Assembly (NCBI GenBank): GCA_022800525.1
Contig: JAAWQM010000014.1
Coordinates: forward strand, 1-53,102
From: Oscillospiraceae bacterium
GTDB lineage: Bacteria; Bacillota; Clostridia; Oscillospirales; Oscillospiraceae
DNA length: 53,102 nt
Direction of reading: 5' to 3'
Shown here piece after piece: positions 33,169 to 42,179 of the stretch (positions are counted from its first letter, which is position 1; each line of letters opens with the position of its first letter). The notes beneath the pieces are model-generated. The model was not told the origin of the DNA and did no database searches. It saw nothing but the letters and a program-made list of their open reading frames with translations. A program made the position numbers and the translations under genes.

Positions 33169-33387
33169 ATGGTTACAAAGGATTTTTTCAAGGCACGGCT
33201 GCGTCAATTGCGCAAAGAGCGGGGAGAGACACAGGTACAAGTAAGCGAGGCTACAGGAATTGGAGAACGGCATTATCAAAAATTTGAAGCAGGCGATAAT
33301 TTTCCGAATGTAGAGAACTTATGTGCGCTGGCAGATCATTTTGAGGTCAGTGTAGATTATCTGTTGGGCCGTACGGAAGAGAAGTAA
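33169..33387 (+). CDS. Single-domain XRE regulator, solo copy
   Basis: A 72-residue paralogue of the gene at 32859: FKARLRQLRKERGETQVQVSEATGIGERHYQKFEAGDNFPNVENLCALADHFEVSVDYLLGRTEEK. AAGGGGTGCTTT precedes the ATG. It has its own operator type (ACGTAGA dyads) but no small partner gene nearby. It lies 15 nt before whiA and may be co-transcribed with it, which would link whiA expression to this operator. Confidence 0.9.
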   Translation: MVTKDFFKARLRQLRKERGETQVQVSEATGIGERHYQKFEAGDNFPNVENLCALADHFEVSVDYLLGRTEEK

Positions 33388-33402
33388 ATGGAGTAAACGA
33401 CA

Positions 33403-34296
33403 ATGTCTTTTTCCAGCGATGTCAAAAGTGAATTGTGTGAAATTGCCCTGGACCCGCTCTGCTGCATCCGGGCGGAGGTTTATGGAGCGCTGCTGTATGG
33501 AAACACATTTTCCACCCATGAGGTGCGGCTGATTACAGAGAGCGAGGCGTTTGCCCGGCGGCTTCCGGCTCTGCTGGGGCGGGCGTTCGGGCTGGCCTTC
33601 GACCGTTTGCCGGGGGAGGGAGAGCGGAAATATGTTTTCCAGCTGAACAACCGGGAGAAGATCGGTAAGATGATTGACGCGTTTGGATTTGATTCCCGGC
33701 AGAGCCCGGTTCTGCATATCAACTTCGGGTTGCTGGAGGACGACTGCTGCCGGGCTGCGTTCCTGCGTGGAGCGTTCCTGGCGGGCGGCAGCGTGACGGA
33801 GCCGTCGAAGCGGTACCACCTGGAGCTGGTAACCAGCCACGCCCAGGCCAGCCGGGAGATGCTGGCGCTGCTGACGGACATGGGCCGTCAGCCGGGACAG
33901 GCTGTCCGGGGCGGGTGTCAGGTGACTTACTTCAAGAGTGGGGAGCAGATTGCGGAGCTTCTGACTTTGATGGGTGCAGGCAGGTCGGCGGCGGCCCTGA
34001 TGGACGCACGGGCGGAAAAGAATCTGCGCAACGGCGTAAACCGTCAGGTGAACTGCGAGGCGGCGAACCTGGATAAAGCGGTCAATGCGGCGCAGGAGCA
34101 GCTGGAGGCCATCCGGCGGCTGTACGAGCTGGACAGGGTGGAGGGGCTGACGGCGCAGCTGAAGGAGACCATCATTTTGCGGGAGACATATCCGGAGCTG
34201 ACGCTGAGCCAGCTTGCGGAGGAGTTTGAGCCGCCGATTACAAAGAGCTGTCTGAACCACCGGCTGCGGAAGCTGGTGGAGCTGAGCAGGGCATAA
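33403..34296 (+). CDS. whiA: DNA-binding protein WhiA
   Basis: A 297-residue WhiA: an N-terminal LAGLIDADG-like domain (starting SFSSDVKSELCEI, with AAFLRGAFLAGGSV) and a C-terminal HTH (LKETIILRETYPELTLSQLAEEF, SCLNHRLRKL). WhiA affects cell division and chromosome segregation in Firmicutes and sporulation in Actinobacteria. It is the third member of the normally contiguous rapZ-yvcK-whiA block. Confidence 0.95.
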   Translation: MSFSSDVKSELCEIALDPLCCIRAEVYGALLYGNTFSTHEVRLITESEAFARRLPALLGRAFGLAFDRLPGEGERKYVFQLNNREKIGKMIDAFGFDSRQSPVLHINFGLLEDDCCRAAFLRGAFLAGGSVTEPSKRYHLELVTSHAQASREMLALLTDMGRQPGQAVRGGCQVTYFKSGEQIAELLTLMGAGRSAAALMDARAEKNLRNGVNRQVNCEAANLDKAVNAAQEQLEAIRRLYELDRVEGLTAQLKETIILRETYPELTLSQLAEEFEPPITKSCLNHRLRKLVELSRA

Positions 34297-34311
34297 AAGG
34301 GGGGAACAGGC

Positions 34312-35106
34312 ATGAGGATCACTGCGCTGGTGGAGAACAAGTCGGACTGTGAACTGACGCCGGTCCACGGACTGGCGCTGTATATTGAGACGGAGAAGCA
34401 CAGGCTGCTGTTTGACCTGGGGCCGGATGATACGCTGCTGAAGAACGCGGAGAAGCGGGGCATTGATCTGGGACAGGTGGATGCGGCAGTTATCTCACAT
34501 GGACATTTTGACCACGGAGGTGCGCTGGCAGCTTTTCTGGAGGTCAATCGTACCGCGAAGATTTATGTCCAGCGGCGGGCATTTGAGAAGCATTTTTCCA
34601 AGTCGCTGGGGTTTGTGAAGGTGCCGGTTGGTCTGGACCGGAAGCTGATGGAGCATCCGCAGGTGGTTCTGGTGGATGGGGAGTACCGGATTGATGAGGA
34701 GTTGCTGCTTTTTACGGTTGCGGACTGTTCGCGGTATTATTCGGCGGCGAATGACACTCTTTATGATGAAAATGGGCGGGATATGTTTGCTCATGAGCAG
34801 GATTTGATGATTTTTGGAGAGAGGAACGCGCTCATAATGGGGTGCGGGCACTGTGGCGTGGTGAACATTCTGGAGCGGGCGAAGGCGTATAAGCCGGATG
34901 TCTGTGTGGGCGGGTATCATTTGAGGGTGCCTGTAACGAAGAAGACGGTGCCGGAGGAGGTTCTGGAAGGGATTGCGGGAGAGCTGAGGAAGTATGACAT
35001 GGATTTTTATACCTGTCACTGTACGGGCGACAAGGCGTTTGCATATCTGGCGGAGCGGGTTTCCAGGATGCGGTATCTGGCTTGCGGGAAGTGCGTTGAG
35101 GTATAG
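34312..35106 (+). CDS. Metallo-beta-lactamase fold hydrolase
   Basis: A 264-residue MBL-fold protein with the zinc motif HGHFDHGG near 63-70 and further ligand candidates in GCGHCG (near 180-185) and CVGGYHL, and TCHCTG near the end. It resembles the group annotated as dihydropteroate-like or 7,8-dihydropterin-phosphate synthase-related MBL proteins. The substrate is unknown. GGGGGGAAC precedes the ATG, 15 nt after whiA, so co-transcription is likely. Confidence 0.85.
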   Translation: MRITALVENKSDCELTPVHGLALYIETEKHRLLFDLGPDDTLLKNAEKRGIDLGQVDAAVISHGHFDHGGALAAFLEVNRTAKIYVQRRAFEKHFSKSLGFVKVPVGLDRKLMEHPQVVLVDGEYRIDEELLLFTVADCSRYYSAANDTLYDENGRDMFAHEQDLMIFGERNALIMGCGHCGVVNILERAKAYKPDVCVGGYHLRVPVTKKTVPEEVLEGIAGELRKYDMDFYTCHCTGDKAFAYLAERVSRMRYLACGKCVEV

Positions 35107-35125
35107 GGGGCGCTATGAAAGGGCC

Positions 35126-35176
35126 GCCAATCATGCTGCGCCCCTACACCAGATTTAACGATTTGGAAAGGACCAG
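35126..35176. repeat. Dispersed repeat shared with 46378-46430
   Basis: GCGCCCCTACACCAGATTTA is followed by a nearly identical stretch (GGAAAGGACCAGC here, AGAAAGAACCAGC at the other copy). It lies in the gap between the MBL gene and dnaE; the rest of the gap to 35325 has no gene that I recognise. Confidence 0.75.
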
Positions 35177-35325
35177 CGTCAGAACACCCCCCGTTGATGG
35201 CTCTGTCCCTTTAACAGGCCGGCAGGCGGAGTTGGAATATTGCCAGACCACCAGATCAGATGCCCGTAGGACCTTTTGTTCACGGGGCAGCGCAGCGCTT
35301 CACCTCCGCCCAGGGTCCGAAAAAT

Positions 35326-35494
35326 CCCCCGCCGAGGTCATGCCGGAGGCATCACCGAGAAGGGAGTCCAGAACCGTAGGTTCTGGGGTACTTTTGCCTG
35401 CTTTTCCTACAAGGGAAAAGCAGGCCGCCGTCCGGGCGCGGGAGCCCGGGGTTACGAATAGAATCAACTCCCCCTCACGCCGGCAGGCGTGAAG
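35326..35494 (+). repeat. Chained-hairpin element, copy D, upstream of dnaE
   Basis: Five stems in order: ATGCC/GGCAT (35340-35352), CCAGAACC/GGTTCTGG (35368-35386), CCTGCTTTTCC/GGAAAAGCAGG (35397-35424), CCGGGC/GCCCGG (35432-35449) and CACGCC/GGCGTG (35476-35491). The order and linkers equal copy B, but the stems differ with pairing kept. It ends about 20 nt before the dnaE start. Confidence 0.7.
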
Positions 35495-35513
35495 AAAGAT
35501 AGAGGAAAAACAG

Positions 35514-38500
35514 ATGTCATTTGTCCACCTCCACGTCCATACAGAGTACAGCCTTCTGGACGGTTTTTGCAAAATCAATGGGCTGGCAAAAAGGATTAAG
35601 GAACTGGGTCAGACCGCAGTGGCGGTCACCGACCACGGGGTCATGTATGGGGCCATCGACTTTTACCGCTCCTGCAAGGCTGAAGGGGTCAAGCCCATTA
35701 TCGGCTGCGAGGTCTACATGACGCCGCCGGGGCGCTCCCGGTTCGACCGGGTCCACGACCTGGATGCGGAGAGCCGCCATCTGGTCCTGCTGTGCCGCAA
35801 TGAGGAGGGGTATAAAAACCTCTGCTATATGGTCAGCAAGGGCTTCACGGAGGGTTTCTACATCAAGCCGCGGATTGACATGGAGCTGCTGCGGCAGCAT
35901 AGCGGCGGGCTGATCGCCCTATCCGCCTGTCTGGCGGGGGAGATTCCCAAGCGGCTGATGAACGGGGAGTACGAGAACGCGAAAAGCTGTGCCCTGGAGA
36001 TGCGGGATATCTTTGGGGAGGACGGGTTCTACCTGGAGCTCCAGGACCACGGCATCCGGGATCAGACCGTCGTGAACCAGGGGCTGCTGCGCATACACGA
36101 GGAGACCGGCATCCCGCTGGTCTGCACCAACGACAGCCACTACCTGACGCCGGAGGATGCGGAGAGCCACGACGTCCTGCTGTGCATCCAGACCGGCAAG
36201 CTGGTGGAGGACGAGAAGCGGATGCGGTACGAGCCGCGGAACTTCTATATCCGCTCCACCGAGGAAATGGAGAAATTGTTCAGCCAATACCCGGGAGCCA
36301 TTGAGAACACCCAGCGGGTCGCGGAGCTGTGCAACCTGGAATTCACCTTTGGCAAGTACCACCTGCCGGAGTTCAGGGTGCCGGATGGCGGGACGTCCAA
36401 GAACTATATTCAGATGCTGTGCGAAAAGGGCTTTGCCCAGAGATATCAGGGAAAGTACCCGGAATATCATCAGCGGATGGAGTATGAGCTGGGCGTTATT
36501 GAAACGATGGGATTCCTGGACTATTTTCTCATCGTCTCCGACTTTGTGGCCTACGCCAGGACTCATGACATCCCCGTGGGGCCGGGGCGCGGCAGCGCGG
36601 CGGGGTCCATGGTGGCCTACTGCCTCTATATTACGGACGTTGACCCCATGAAGTACAATCTGACCTTTGAGCGTTTCCTGAACCCTGAGCGGGTGTCCAT
36701 GCCGGATATCGACCTGGATTTCGGAGACGTCCGCCGGGACGAGGTGGTGGATTACGTCCGCCGGAAGTACGGCGGTGACCGGGTGGCGCAGATTGTCACC
36801 TTTGGCACCATGGCCGCCCGGAACAGCATCCGGGACGTGGGCCGGGTGATGAATATGCCCTATGCCGACGTGGACCTGGTGGCCAAGCAAGTGCCCAGCG
36901 GACCAGGGGCGCTGCACATCACCCTGAATGACGCCCTGCGCTTGAGCAAGGCGCTGAAGGACATGTACGACCAGGACCCCAGGATCAAAAAGCTGATTGA
37001 CACTGCCAAGGCGCTGGAGGGGATGCCCCGCCATGCCTCCACCCATGCCGCCGGAGTGGTCATTACCAAGAATCCGGTGTATACCTACGTCCCACTGGCG
37101 AAGAACGACGAGACCGTGGTCTGCCAGTACACCATGGTGACGCTGGAGGAGCTGGGGCTGCTGAAGATGGACTTTTTGGGCCTTCGCAACCTGACAGTGC
37201 TGGACGACGCGGTGAAGATGGTCCGGCGGCGGAAGCCCGATTTCAGGGTGGAGGACATCCCGGAGGACGATCAGGCGGTCTACGACATGCTCACCCAGGG
37301 AAAGACCAGCGGTGTGTTCCAGATGGAGTCCGCCGGGATGACCGGGGTGTGCGTGGGGCTGAAGCCCCAGTCCATTGAAGATCTGACGGCTATCGTGGCG
37401 CTGTTCCGGCCGGGACCTATGGAGTCCATACCCCGGTTCATCGCCTGCAAGCACGACCCGTCCCTGGTGACCTACAAGCACCCGTCCCTGACGCCGATTT
37501 TGTCCGTCACCTACGGCTGCATCGTCTATCAGGAGCAGGTCATGCAGGTCTTCCAGCAGCTGGCGGGCTACTCTCTGGGACAGGCCGACATGGTGCGGCG
37601 GGCCATGAGCAAGAAGAAGGCCAAGGACATCGCCAGGGAGAAGGAGGCGTTCCTCCACGGCGACCCGGAACGGGGAATCAAGGGCTGCGTTGCTAACGGC
37701 ATCCCGGAGGACATCGCCCAGGCGATTTATGATGAAATTTACGATTTTGCCAACTACGCCTTCAATAAGGCCCACGCGGTCTGCTACGCGGTGGTGGCCT
37801 ATCAGACGGCGTGGTTCAAGTACTATTACCCCAAGGAGTACATGGCCGCGCTGCTGACCAGCGTGCTGGACGTGACGGATAAGGTGACGGCGTATATCGG
37901 CGAATGCCGGGATATGGGCATCGCCCTGCTGCCGCCGGACGTGAACCGCTCCAAGGACAGCTTTACAGTGGAGGAGGGAGGCATCCGTTTCGGGCTGGGA
38001 GCCATCAAAAATATTGGCCGCGGGTTCATCCAGGGCGTGGTGAAGGAGCGGGAGGCCAAGGGGGACTTTACCAGCTTCCAGGACTTCTGCCAGCGGATGT
38101 ACGGCGGCGACGTCAACAAGCGGGCCCTGGAGAACCTCATCCGGGCGGGAGCCTTCGACAGCCTGGGGGCCTACCGCAGCCAGCTGCTGCATATCAGCGA
38201 CAAGCTGCTGGACTCCATCGCTGACAGCAGGCGGCAGAACGTGGACGGCCAGCTGGACTTTTTCGGCATGTCGGCCTCCTCCGCGCGGCAGCCTGTCACC
38301 ATCCGCCTGCCGGAAATGCCGGAGTTCGCCCTGGAGGAGCGGCTGCGGCAGGAGCGGGAGGTCACAGGGATGTATCTGTCCGGCCATCCGATGAATGCTT
38401 ACCGGGCGGCGGCGAAGGCTGCCGGAGCGGTCAGCATTGGCTCCATCAACGACGATTTCGCCCAGGAGGGCGGGCCGGTCCTCTATCAGGACGAGCAGCG

Positions 38501-39020
38501 CATTTCGGTCGCGGGCATCGTCAGCGGCTACCGGACGCGGACCACGCGGAACAATACGCTGATGGCCTACGCTATGGTAGAGGACGACACGTCGTCCATT
38601 GAGCTGCTGTGCTTCAGCCGGACGGTGGAGCGGTTCGGGAGACAGCTGACTCCGGGGAACGCGGTGCTGATCCGGGGAAAGCTGTCCGTCCGGGACGAGA
38701 AGCCGCCGCAGATTCTGTGCGATGAGGTGTACGCCCTGCGGGGCGGAGAGGCTCCCCCGCAGTCCGCCGCCCAGGAGAAGCCGGCGGCGGCGGGCGTCCA
38801 GGTGCTGGAAGGGAAGGTGCTTTGGCTGCGCCTGCCGTCGATGGAGCACCCGGCGCTGGGGCATATCAACCGGGTGATCGCCATGTTCCCCGGCAGTACG
38901 CCGGCGAAGCTGGTGTTTTCCGACACCGGCAAGCGGATGGGGACCACCTGCCTGCTGGGCAAGTCCCTGATCGAGGAGCTGACCAGTGCGCTGGGGCAGG
39001 AAAACGTGATTGTGCAATAG
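35514..39020 (+). CDS. dnaE: DNA polymerase III subunit alpha
   Basis: Replicative DNA polymerase of the DnaE (not PolC) type, 1,168 residues. Domains in order: PHP (FVHLHVHTEYSLLDG, VTDHGVMYGAIDFY), palm with PGRGSAAGS near 361 and catalytic PDIDLDFGDVRRDEVVDYV near 403, fingers (GVFQMESAGMTG), tandem HhH, and a C-terminal OB fold (ISVAGIVSGYRTRTTRNNTLMAYAMVEDD). AGAGGAAAA precedes the ATG. Firmicutes usually also encode PolC; it is not in this window. Confidence 0.97.
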   Translation: MSFVHLHVHTEYSLLDGFCKINGLAKRIKELGQTAVAVTDHGVMYGAIDFYRSCKAEGVKPIIGCEVYMTPPGRSRFDRVHDLDAESRHLVLLCRNEEGYKNLCYMVSKGFTEGFYIKPRIDMELLRQHSGGLIALSACLAGEIPKRLMNGEYENAKSCALEMRDIFGEDGFYLELQDHGIRDQTVVNQGLLRIHEETGIPLVCTNDSHYLTPEDAESHDVLLCIQTGKLVEDEKRMRYEPRNFYIRSTEEMEKLFSQYPGAIENTQRVAELCNLEFTFGKYHLPEFRVPDGGTSKNYIQMLCEKGFAQRYQGKYPEYHQRMEYELGVIETMGFLDYFLIVSDFVAYARTHDIPVGPGRGSAAGSMVAYCLYITDVDPMKYNLTFERFLNPERVSMPDIDLDFGDVRRDEVVDYVRRKYGGDRVAQIVTFGTMAARNSIRDVGRVMNMPYADVDLVAKQVPSGPGALHITLNDALRLSKALKDMYDQDPRIKKLIDTAKALEGMPRHASTHAAGVVITKNPVYTYVPLAKNDETVVCQYTMVTLEELGLLKMDFLGLRNLTVLDDAVKMVRRRKPDFRVEDIPEDDQAVYDMLTQGKTSGVFQMESAGMTGVCVGLKPQSIEDLTAIVALFRPGPMESIPRFIACKHDPSLVTYKHPSLTPILSVTYGCIVYQEQVMQVFQQLAGYSLGQADMVRRAMSKKKAKDIAREKEAFLHGDPERGIKGCVANGIPEDIAQAIYDEIYDFANYAFNKAHAVCYAVVAYQTAWFKYYYPKEYMAALLTSVLDVTDKVTAYIGECRDMGIALLPPDVNRSKDSFTVEEGGIRFGLGAIKNIGRGFIQGVVKEREAKGDFTSFQDFCQRMYGGDVNKRALENLIRAGAFDSLGAYRSQLLHISDKLLDSIADSRRQNVDGQLDFFGMSASSARQPVTIRLPEMPEFALEERLRQEREVTGMYLSGHPMNAYRAAAKAAGAVSIGSINDDFAQEGGPVLYQDEQRISVAGIVSGYRTRTTRNNTLMAYAMVEDDTSSIELLCFSRTVERFGRQLTPGNAVLIRGKLSVRDEKPPQILCDEVYALRGGEAPPQSAAQEKPAAAGVQVLEGKVLWLRLPSMEHPALGHINRVIAMFPGSTPAKLVFSDTGKRMGTTCLLGKSLIEELTSALGQENVIVQ

Positions 39021-39026
39021 CGAAGC

Positions 39027-39060
39027 AGGCGGCAGGCTGGGAGCTCCCAGTCTGCCGCCT
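39027..39060. terminator. Hairpin between dnaE and a convergent gene
   Basis: AGGCGGCAG / CTGCCGCCT with inner CTGGGAGCTCCCAG, a near-perfect 34-bp palindrome between two convergent stop codons. No T-run follows on either strand, so intrinsic termination is uncertain. Confidence 0.6.
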
Positions 39061-39063
39061 GTA

Positions 39064-39849
39064 TCATCCATACTTTTTTCCGATTACGACTATGGGGATA
39101 AACAGTCCGTCAAAAAGGATCAACAAAGTGAGCACCAGCATCGCCATGCTCAAAGCCTGTCCCTCCGTCAGGACCAGAAGGGCCGCCCGGCGGATCAGCC
39201 AGAAAAGGGGCAGCCACCCCGCCAGGGTCGCACAGGCCCAGGTCCGCATGGCGTTGAGGATATGGGGCCAGTTGCGGTTGTTGAAATATACCCCCGTCAT
39301 GTTGAGACGGAACGCGCCGTCGCTGACAAAATTCAGCTTGTACTGATCGTAAAAAGCGGGCAGCTTCTCCTTGGAAAAGAAGACCAGATGTACGCCGAAC
39401 CCCAGCGCCATCAGCGTGGGCAGCCATGGAAACACCGCCCAGTCGTTCCACATCCACTCGGACCTCCGGAGCAGCCACACCTCCACCGCAAAGGCCAGGA
39501 TGGAAGCAAGGAACCGCTTTCCCCACCGGCGGCGGTGTTCCCGCTGCTGCGCCGCCTCCTCGGTGTTCAGCGTCAGGACTCCGGTGACCAGGGGCTCCAC
39601 CTCCTCCACCGTCAGCGGCTGGTCCTCCCGGATTGTCCGCCCGCTGAGGAGTTCCGTCACGCTGACGCCCAGCATCTCCGCCATAGGCTGGAGCAGGGAG
39701 ATGTCCGGCAGGCTCAGGCCCCGCTCCCATTTGCTGACCGCCTTGTCGGATACATAGAGCTGTTCCGCCAGCTCCTTCTGGGTCATACTCTTTTCTTTTC
39801 GAAGCTGCACGAGAAATGTGCCGAATTTTTCTTTGTCGATCTGATACAT
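39064..39849 (-). CDS. XRE regulator fused to a membrane domain
   Basis: A 261-residue protein: HTH at about 8-62 (FGTFLVQLRKEKSMTQKELAEQLYVSDKAVSKWERG), a linker, then hydrophobic segments near 113-130, 140-158, 206-224 and 231-252. HTH proteins with membrane tails of this kind may respond to envelope signals. AAGGAGGTG precedes ATG 39849. Its promoter is TTGACA (39900-39895) with TACACT (39876-39871), spacer 18 nt. Targets are unknown. Confidence 0.85.
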   Translation of the reverse strand: MYQIDKEKFGTFLVQLRKEKSMTQKELAEQLYVSDKAVSKWERGLSLPDISLLQPMAEMLGVSVTELLSGRTIREDQPLTVEEVEPLVTGVLTLNTEEAAQQREHRRRWGKRFLASILAFAVEVWLLRRSEWMWNDWAVFPWLPTLMALGFGVHLVFFSKEKLPAFYDQYKLNFVSDGAFRLNMTGVYFNNRNWPHILNAMRTWACATLAGWLPLFWLIRRAALLVLTEGQALSMAMLVLTLLILFDGLFIPIVVIGKKYG

Positions 39850-39870
39850 GGTTGGCACCTCCTTGCGTCC

Positions 39871-39900
39871 AGTGTAGGCGAAATATACCGGCCTTGTCAA
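39871..39900 (-). promoter_or_regulatory. Promoter of the XRE-membrane gene
   Basis: On the minus strand TTGACA and TACACT are separated by 18 nt, just before the ribosome-binding site. Confidence 0.75.
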
Positions 39901-39942
39901 CCGACCAGCGGTAGAGTCTTTGTGCCGCAATGGGTTCGACTG

Positions 39943-40929
39943 TTACTCCACCTCCAGGTAGGGCCGCGCCAGTCCGATGGTCACGCAGGTCCCTTTCCCC
40001 AGTTCGGAGGCCACCTGGATGGTGTGGCCCAGCTTTCCACAGATTTCCCTGCACAGATACAGGCCGATTCCGGTGGCCCGCTTGTCCATTCTGCCGTTGT
40101 AGCCGGTGAAGCCCCGCTCGAAGATCCGGGGCAGGTCCTCTGGGGCGATTCCCACGCCGTCGTCCTGGATCAGCAGGTACTCGCCCTCGCTGCGGACCGT
40201 CACATGTCCGCCGGGGGCGTACTTGACCGCGTTGGACAGCACCTGCTCAAGCAGCAATTGCAGCCATTTTTCATCGCTGAGGACTCTCAGCCCTGTCTCC
40301 CGCAGGTCGAGAGAGACCTTTCCCCGGATAAACAGGGGGGCGTACTTCCGTGCGGCCTGCCGCAGGACGGCGTCCACGTCCACCTGACGGAACATGTAGT
40401 CCGACGCGCCTCCGTCCAGGCGCAGGTAGCTGAGTACCAGCTCCACATAGCGCTCAATCCGGAACAGCTCCGCGCTCAGGGCGCGGCCTTGCTCGGACTC
40501 ATCGCCCTGAAGCAGCAGTCTCATTGCGGCGATAGGGGTTTTGATCTGGTGGACCCACATGGTGTAATAATCGGTGCTCTGCCGCAGGCGGGCGTCGCGG
40601 GCGGAGACCGCCGCCCGCCGGTCCTCATTCAGTTCCGACAGCAGTTCACGGTAGGCGGCCTCTTCCAGGTCGTGGGGCTCCGGCAGCATGTGCAGCAGCA
40701 GCGCCGCCTGTCCCTGGATGCTCTCCAGCTCCAATACCTTCCGCCGCCACCGCAGGAAGTCCCGCAGTCCGAAGAGCGCCAGGACAATCAGGCACAGCAG
40801 TCCTGCGTAGCCCGCCGCCTCCGCCGGAAGGTCGTACAGGCTCAGCACCAGGGCAAATATTCCGGTACACAGTCCCAGTGTCGCCAGCAGCCAGCATTTT
40901 CCTTTGATGTATCCCCATAGTATCCTCAT
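39943..40929 (-). CDS. Sensor histidine kinase, BceS-like
   Basis: A 328-residue kinase with two closely spaced membrane helices at the N-terminus (about 12-32 and 38-56) and almost no extracellular loop, as in intramembrane-sensing BceS-type kinases. The phosphorylated histidine is in WVHQIKTPIAAM (near 127). The ATPase domain has LLLEQVLSNAVKYAPGG and LIQDDGVGI. The ATG at 40929 has GTGAGG 6 nt upstream; a GTG at 40941 overlapping the response regulator stop is the alternative start. BceS kinases usually work with a BceAB peptide exporter, which is absent here. Confidence 0.88.
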   Translation of the reverse strand: MRILWGYIKGKCWLLATLGLCTGIFALVLSLYDLPAEAAGYAGLLCLIVLALFGLRDFLRWRRKVLELESIQGQAALLLHMLPEPHDLEEAAYRELLSELNEDRRAAVSARDARLRQSTDYYTMWVHQIKTPIAAMRLLLQGDESEQGRALSAELFRIERYVELVLSYLRLDGGASDYMFRQVDVDAVLRQAARKYAPLFIRGKVSLDLRETGLRVLSDEKWLQLLLEQVLSNAVKYAPGGHVTVRSEGEYLLIQDDGVGIAPEDLPRIFERGFTGYNGRMDKRATGIGLYLCREICGKLGHTIQVASELGKGTCVTIGLARPYLEVE

Positions 40930-40937
40930 AAGCCGCC

Positions 40938-41612
40938 TCACGATTCAATCAGATAGCCCAGGCCCTTTTTGGTGCGGATGAAATCTGTCAGGCCGGCGCC
41001 CTCCAGCTTCCGCCGCAGGCGGGCCATGTTGACGGTCAGGGTGTTCTCATCCACGAAGCTGTCAGTCTCCCACAGCTTGCGCATGAGGGTATCGCGGGAA
41101 ACGGTGCGGCCCTTCTGTTCCAGGAGGACCTGAAGGATGCGGTACTCGTTCCGGCTGAGCTCCAGGGTCTGGCCTGCATAGCGGAGGGTGTTGTTGCCGG
41201 TGTCCAGCACCGCGCCCCGACAGCCCAGCAGTGGGGCGGCCGCGCCGAAGTCGTAGGTTCTGCGCAGGAGGGCCTGGATTTTGGCGGCCAGTACCTCCAG
41301 ATCGAAGGGTTTGGCGATGAAGTCGTCGCCGCCCATGTTCATGGCCATGACGACATTCATTTTGTCGGAGGCGGAGGAGAGGAAGATGATGGGGGCCTGG
41401 CTGAGTTTGCGGATCTCAGAGCACCAGTGGTAGCCGTTGCGGTAGGGGAGGCCGATGTCAAGGAGGACCAGGTGGGGGGCGAAGGCGGTGAATTCCTCCA
41501 TCACGCGGGTGAGGTCGTTGGCTTTTCGGGCTTCCCAGCCCCAGGATGCGATGTGGGAGACGACTGCCGCAGCGATGGCGGCATCGTCCTCAATGAGAAA
41601 TATCTTATACAT
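40938..41612 (-). CDS. OmpR-family response regulator
   Basis: A 224-residue regulator: receiver domain with acidic pocket FLIEDD and phosphorylated D52 in LVLLDIGLPYRNG, conserved Lys in FIAKPFD, and a C-terminal winged helix (LELSRNEYRILQVLLEQKGRTVSRDTLMRKLW). AAAGGAAAC precedes ATG 41612. It is the first gene of the pair with the histidine kinase and has its own promoter. The DNA target is probably an envelope-stress gene elsewhere. Confidence 0.92.
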   Translation of the reverse strand: MYKIFLIEDDAAIAAAVVSHIASWGWEARKANDLTRVMEEFTAFAPHLVLLDIGLPYRNGYHWCSEIRKLSQAPIIFLSSASDKMNVVMAMNMGGDDFIAKPFDLEVLAAKIQALLRRTYDFGAAAPLLGCRGAVLDTGNNTLRYAGQTLELSRNEYRILQVLLEQKGRTVSRDTLMRKLWETDSFVDENTLTVNMARLRRKLEGAGLTDFIRTKKGLGYLIES

Positions 41613-41630
41613 TGGCGTTTCCTTTTTGCA

Positions 41631-41687
41631 ATACTGTCGCGAGTAATCGCGCGATAGTATCATACCGCGTTTGGGGGCGATTGACAA
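41631..41687 (-). promoter_or_regulatory. Promoter and hairpin leader of the two-component operon
   Basis: On the minus strand TTGTCA (41687-41682) and TATGAT (41664-41659), spacer 17 nt. Just downstream, ATACT-A-TCGCG and CGCGA-C-AGTAT form an inverted repeat (41660-41631) covering the expected transcription start, a possible operator. Confidence 0.75.
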
Positions 41688-41689
41688 GA

Positions 41690-42010
41690 GGATTCTTTGC
41701 CGCTTCCAGCGGCAAGGGGGAGTCCTTTCTGCCCTTCAGCCCGGGGGCTTCTCGCCCCCGGACGCCCCCGGTTACTTTTGCCGCGCGGCAAAAGTAACCA
41801 AAAACGCGCTCAAATCTACGGTTTGAGAATCCCCTGAGCATCGCCCAGAGGGCGATACTTTATGTATTTGTTGTTTTACGCTACGATTCGGGGGACTGGT
41901 TGTCCTGCGGGGCGCTGTGGGCCGCCAGCAGGCGAAGCGTCTGCGGATGCGCTCTACCGGAGGATTTCGCTGCTGCGCCGATGGCGTCTGCGTCTACCAT
42001 TTGGCGCTCG
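41690..42010 (-). repeat. Long chained-hairpin element, copy E
   Basis: Inverted homologue of 19690-19995, including the GGCGCAGCAGCGAAAT start, CGTAGCGTAAA, CTCAAACC-type stem (with one mismatch) and the last stem TTGCCGCT/AGCGGCAA. On the minus strand it ends right before the response-regulator promoter. Predicted peptides in both copies resemble each other, but this follows from DNA similarity; I see no supported gene in 41690-42450. Confidence 0.75.
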
Positions 42011-42179
42011 TCGATGCGCTGCAGTTCTGGCGATGGATGCAGACCAATTCCAGAAGCGGCGCAGCAGCGAAATCTATCGGCAGAACCTGTGGGTAGCCGC
42101 AGAAGACCGGCACACCAACGAAGGTATTGGGACAGAAGCAAACAGGGTATCGTCGGAGGGCCATTCAACACCCCCGTAA

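Noticed and set aside
35919-39071. Very long open frame (1,050 codons) on the minus strand
   Set aside because: It is antisense to dnaE, whose domains are unmistakable; the frame is open only because of high GC and codon bias.
39010-40920. Plus-strand open frame of 636 codons
   Set aside because: Antisense to the XRE-membrane and histidine kinase genes, both with clear motifs; the product is a repetitive Gln/His/Pro-rich string without domains.
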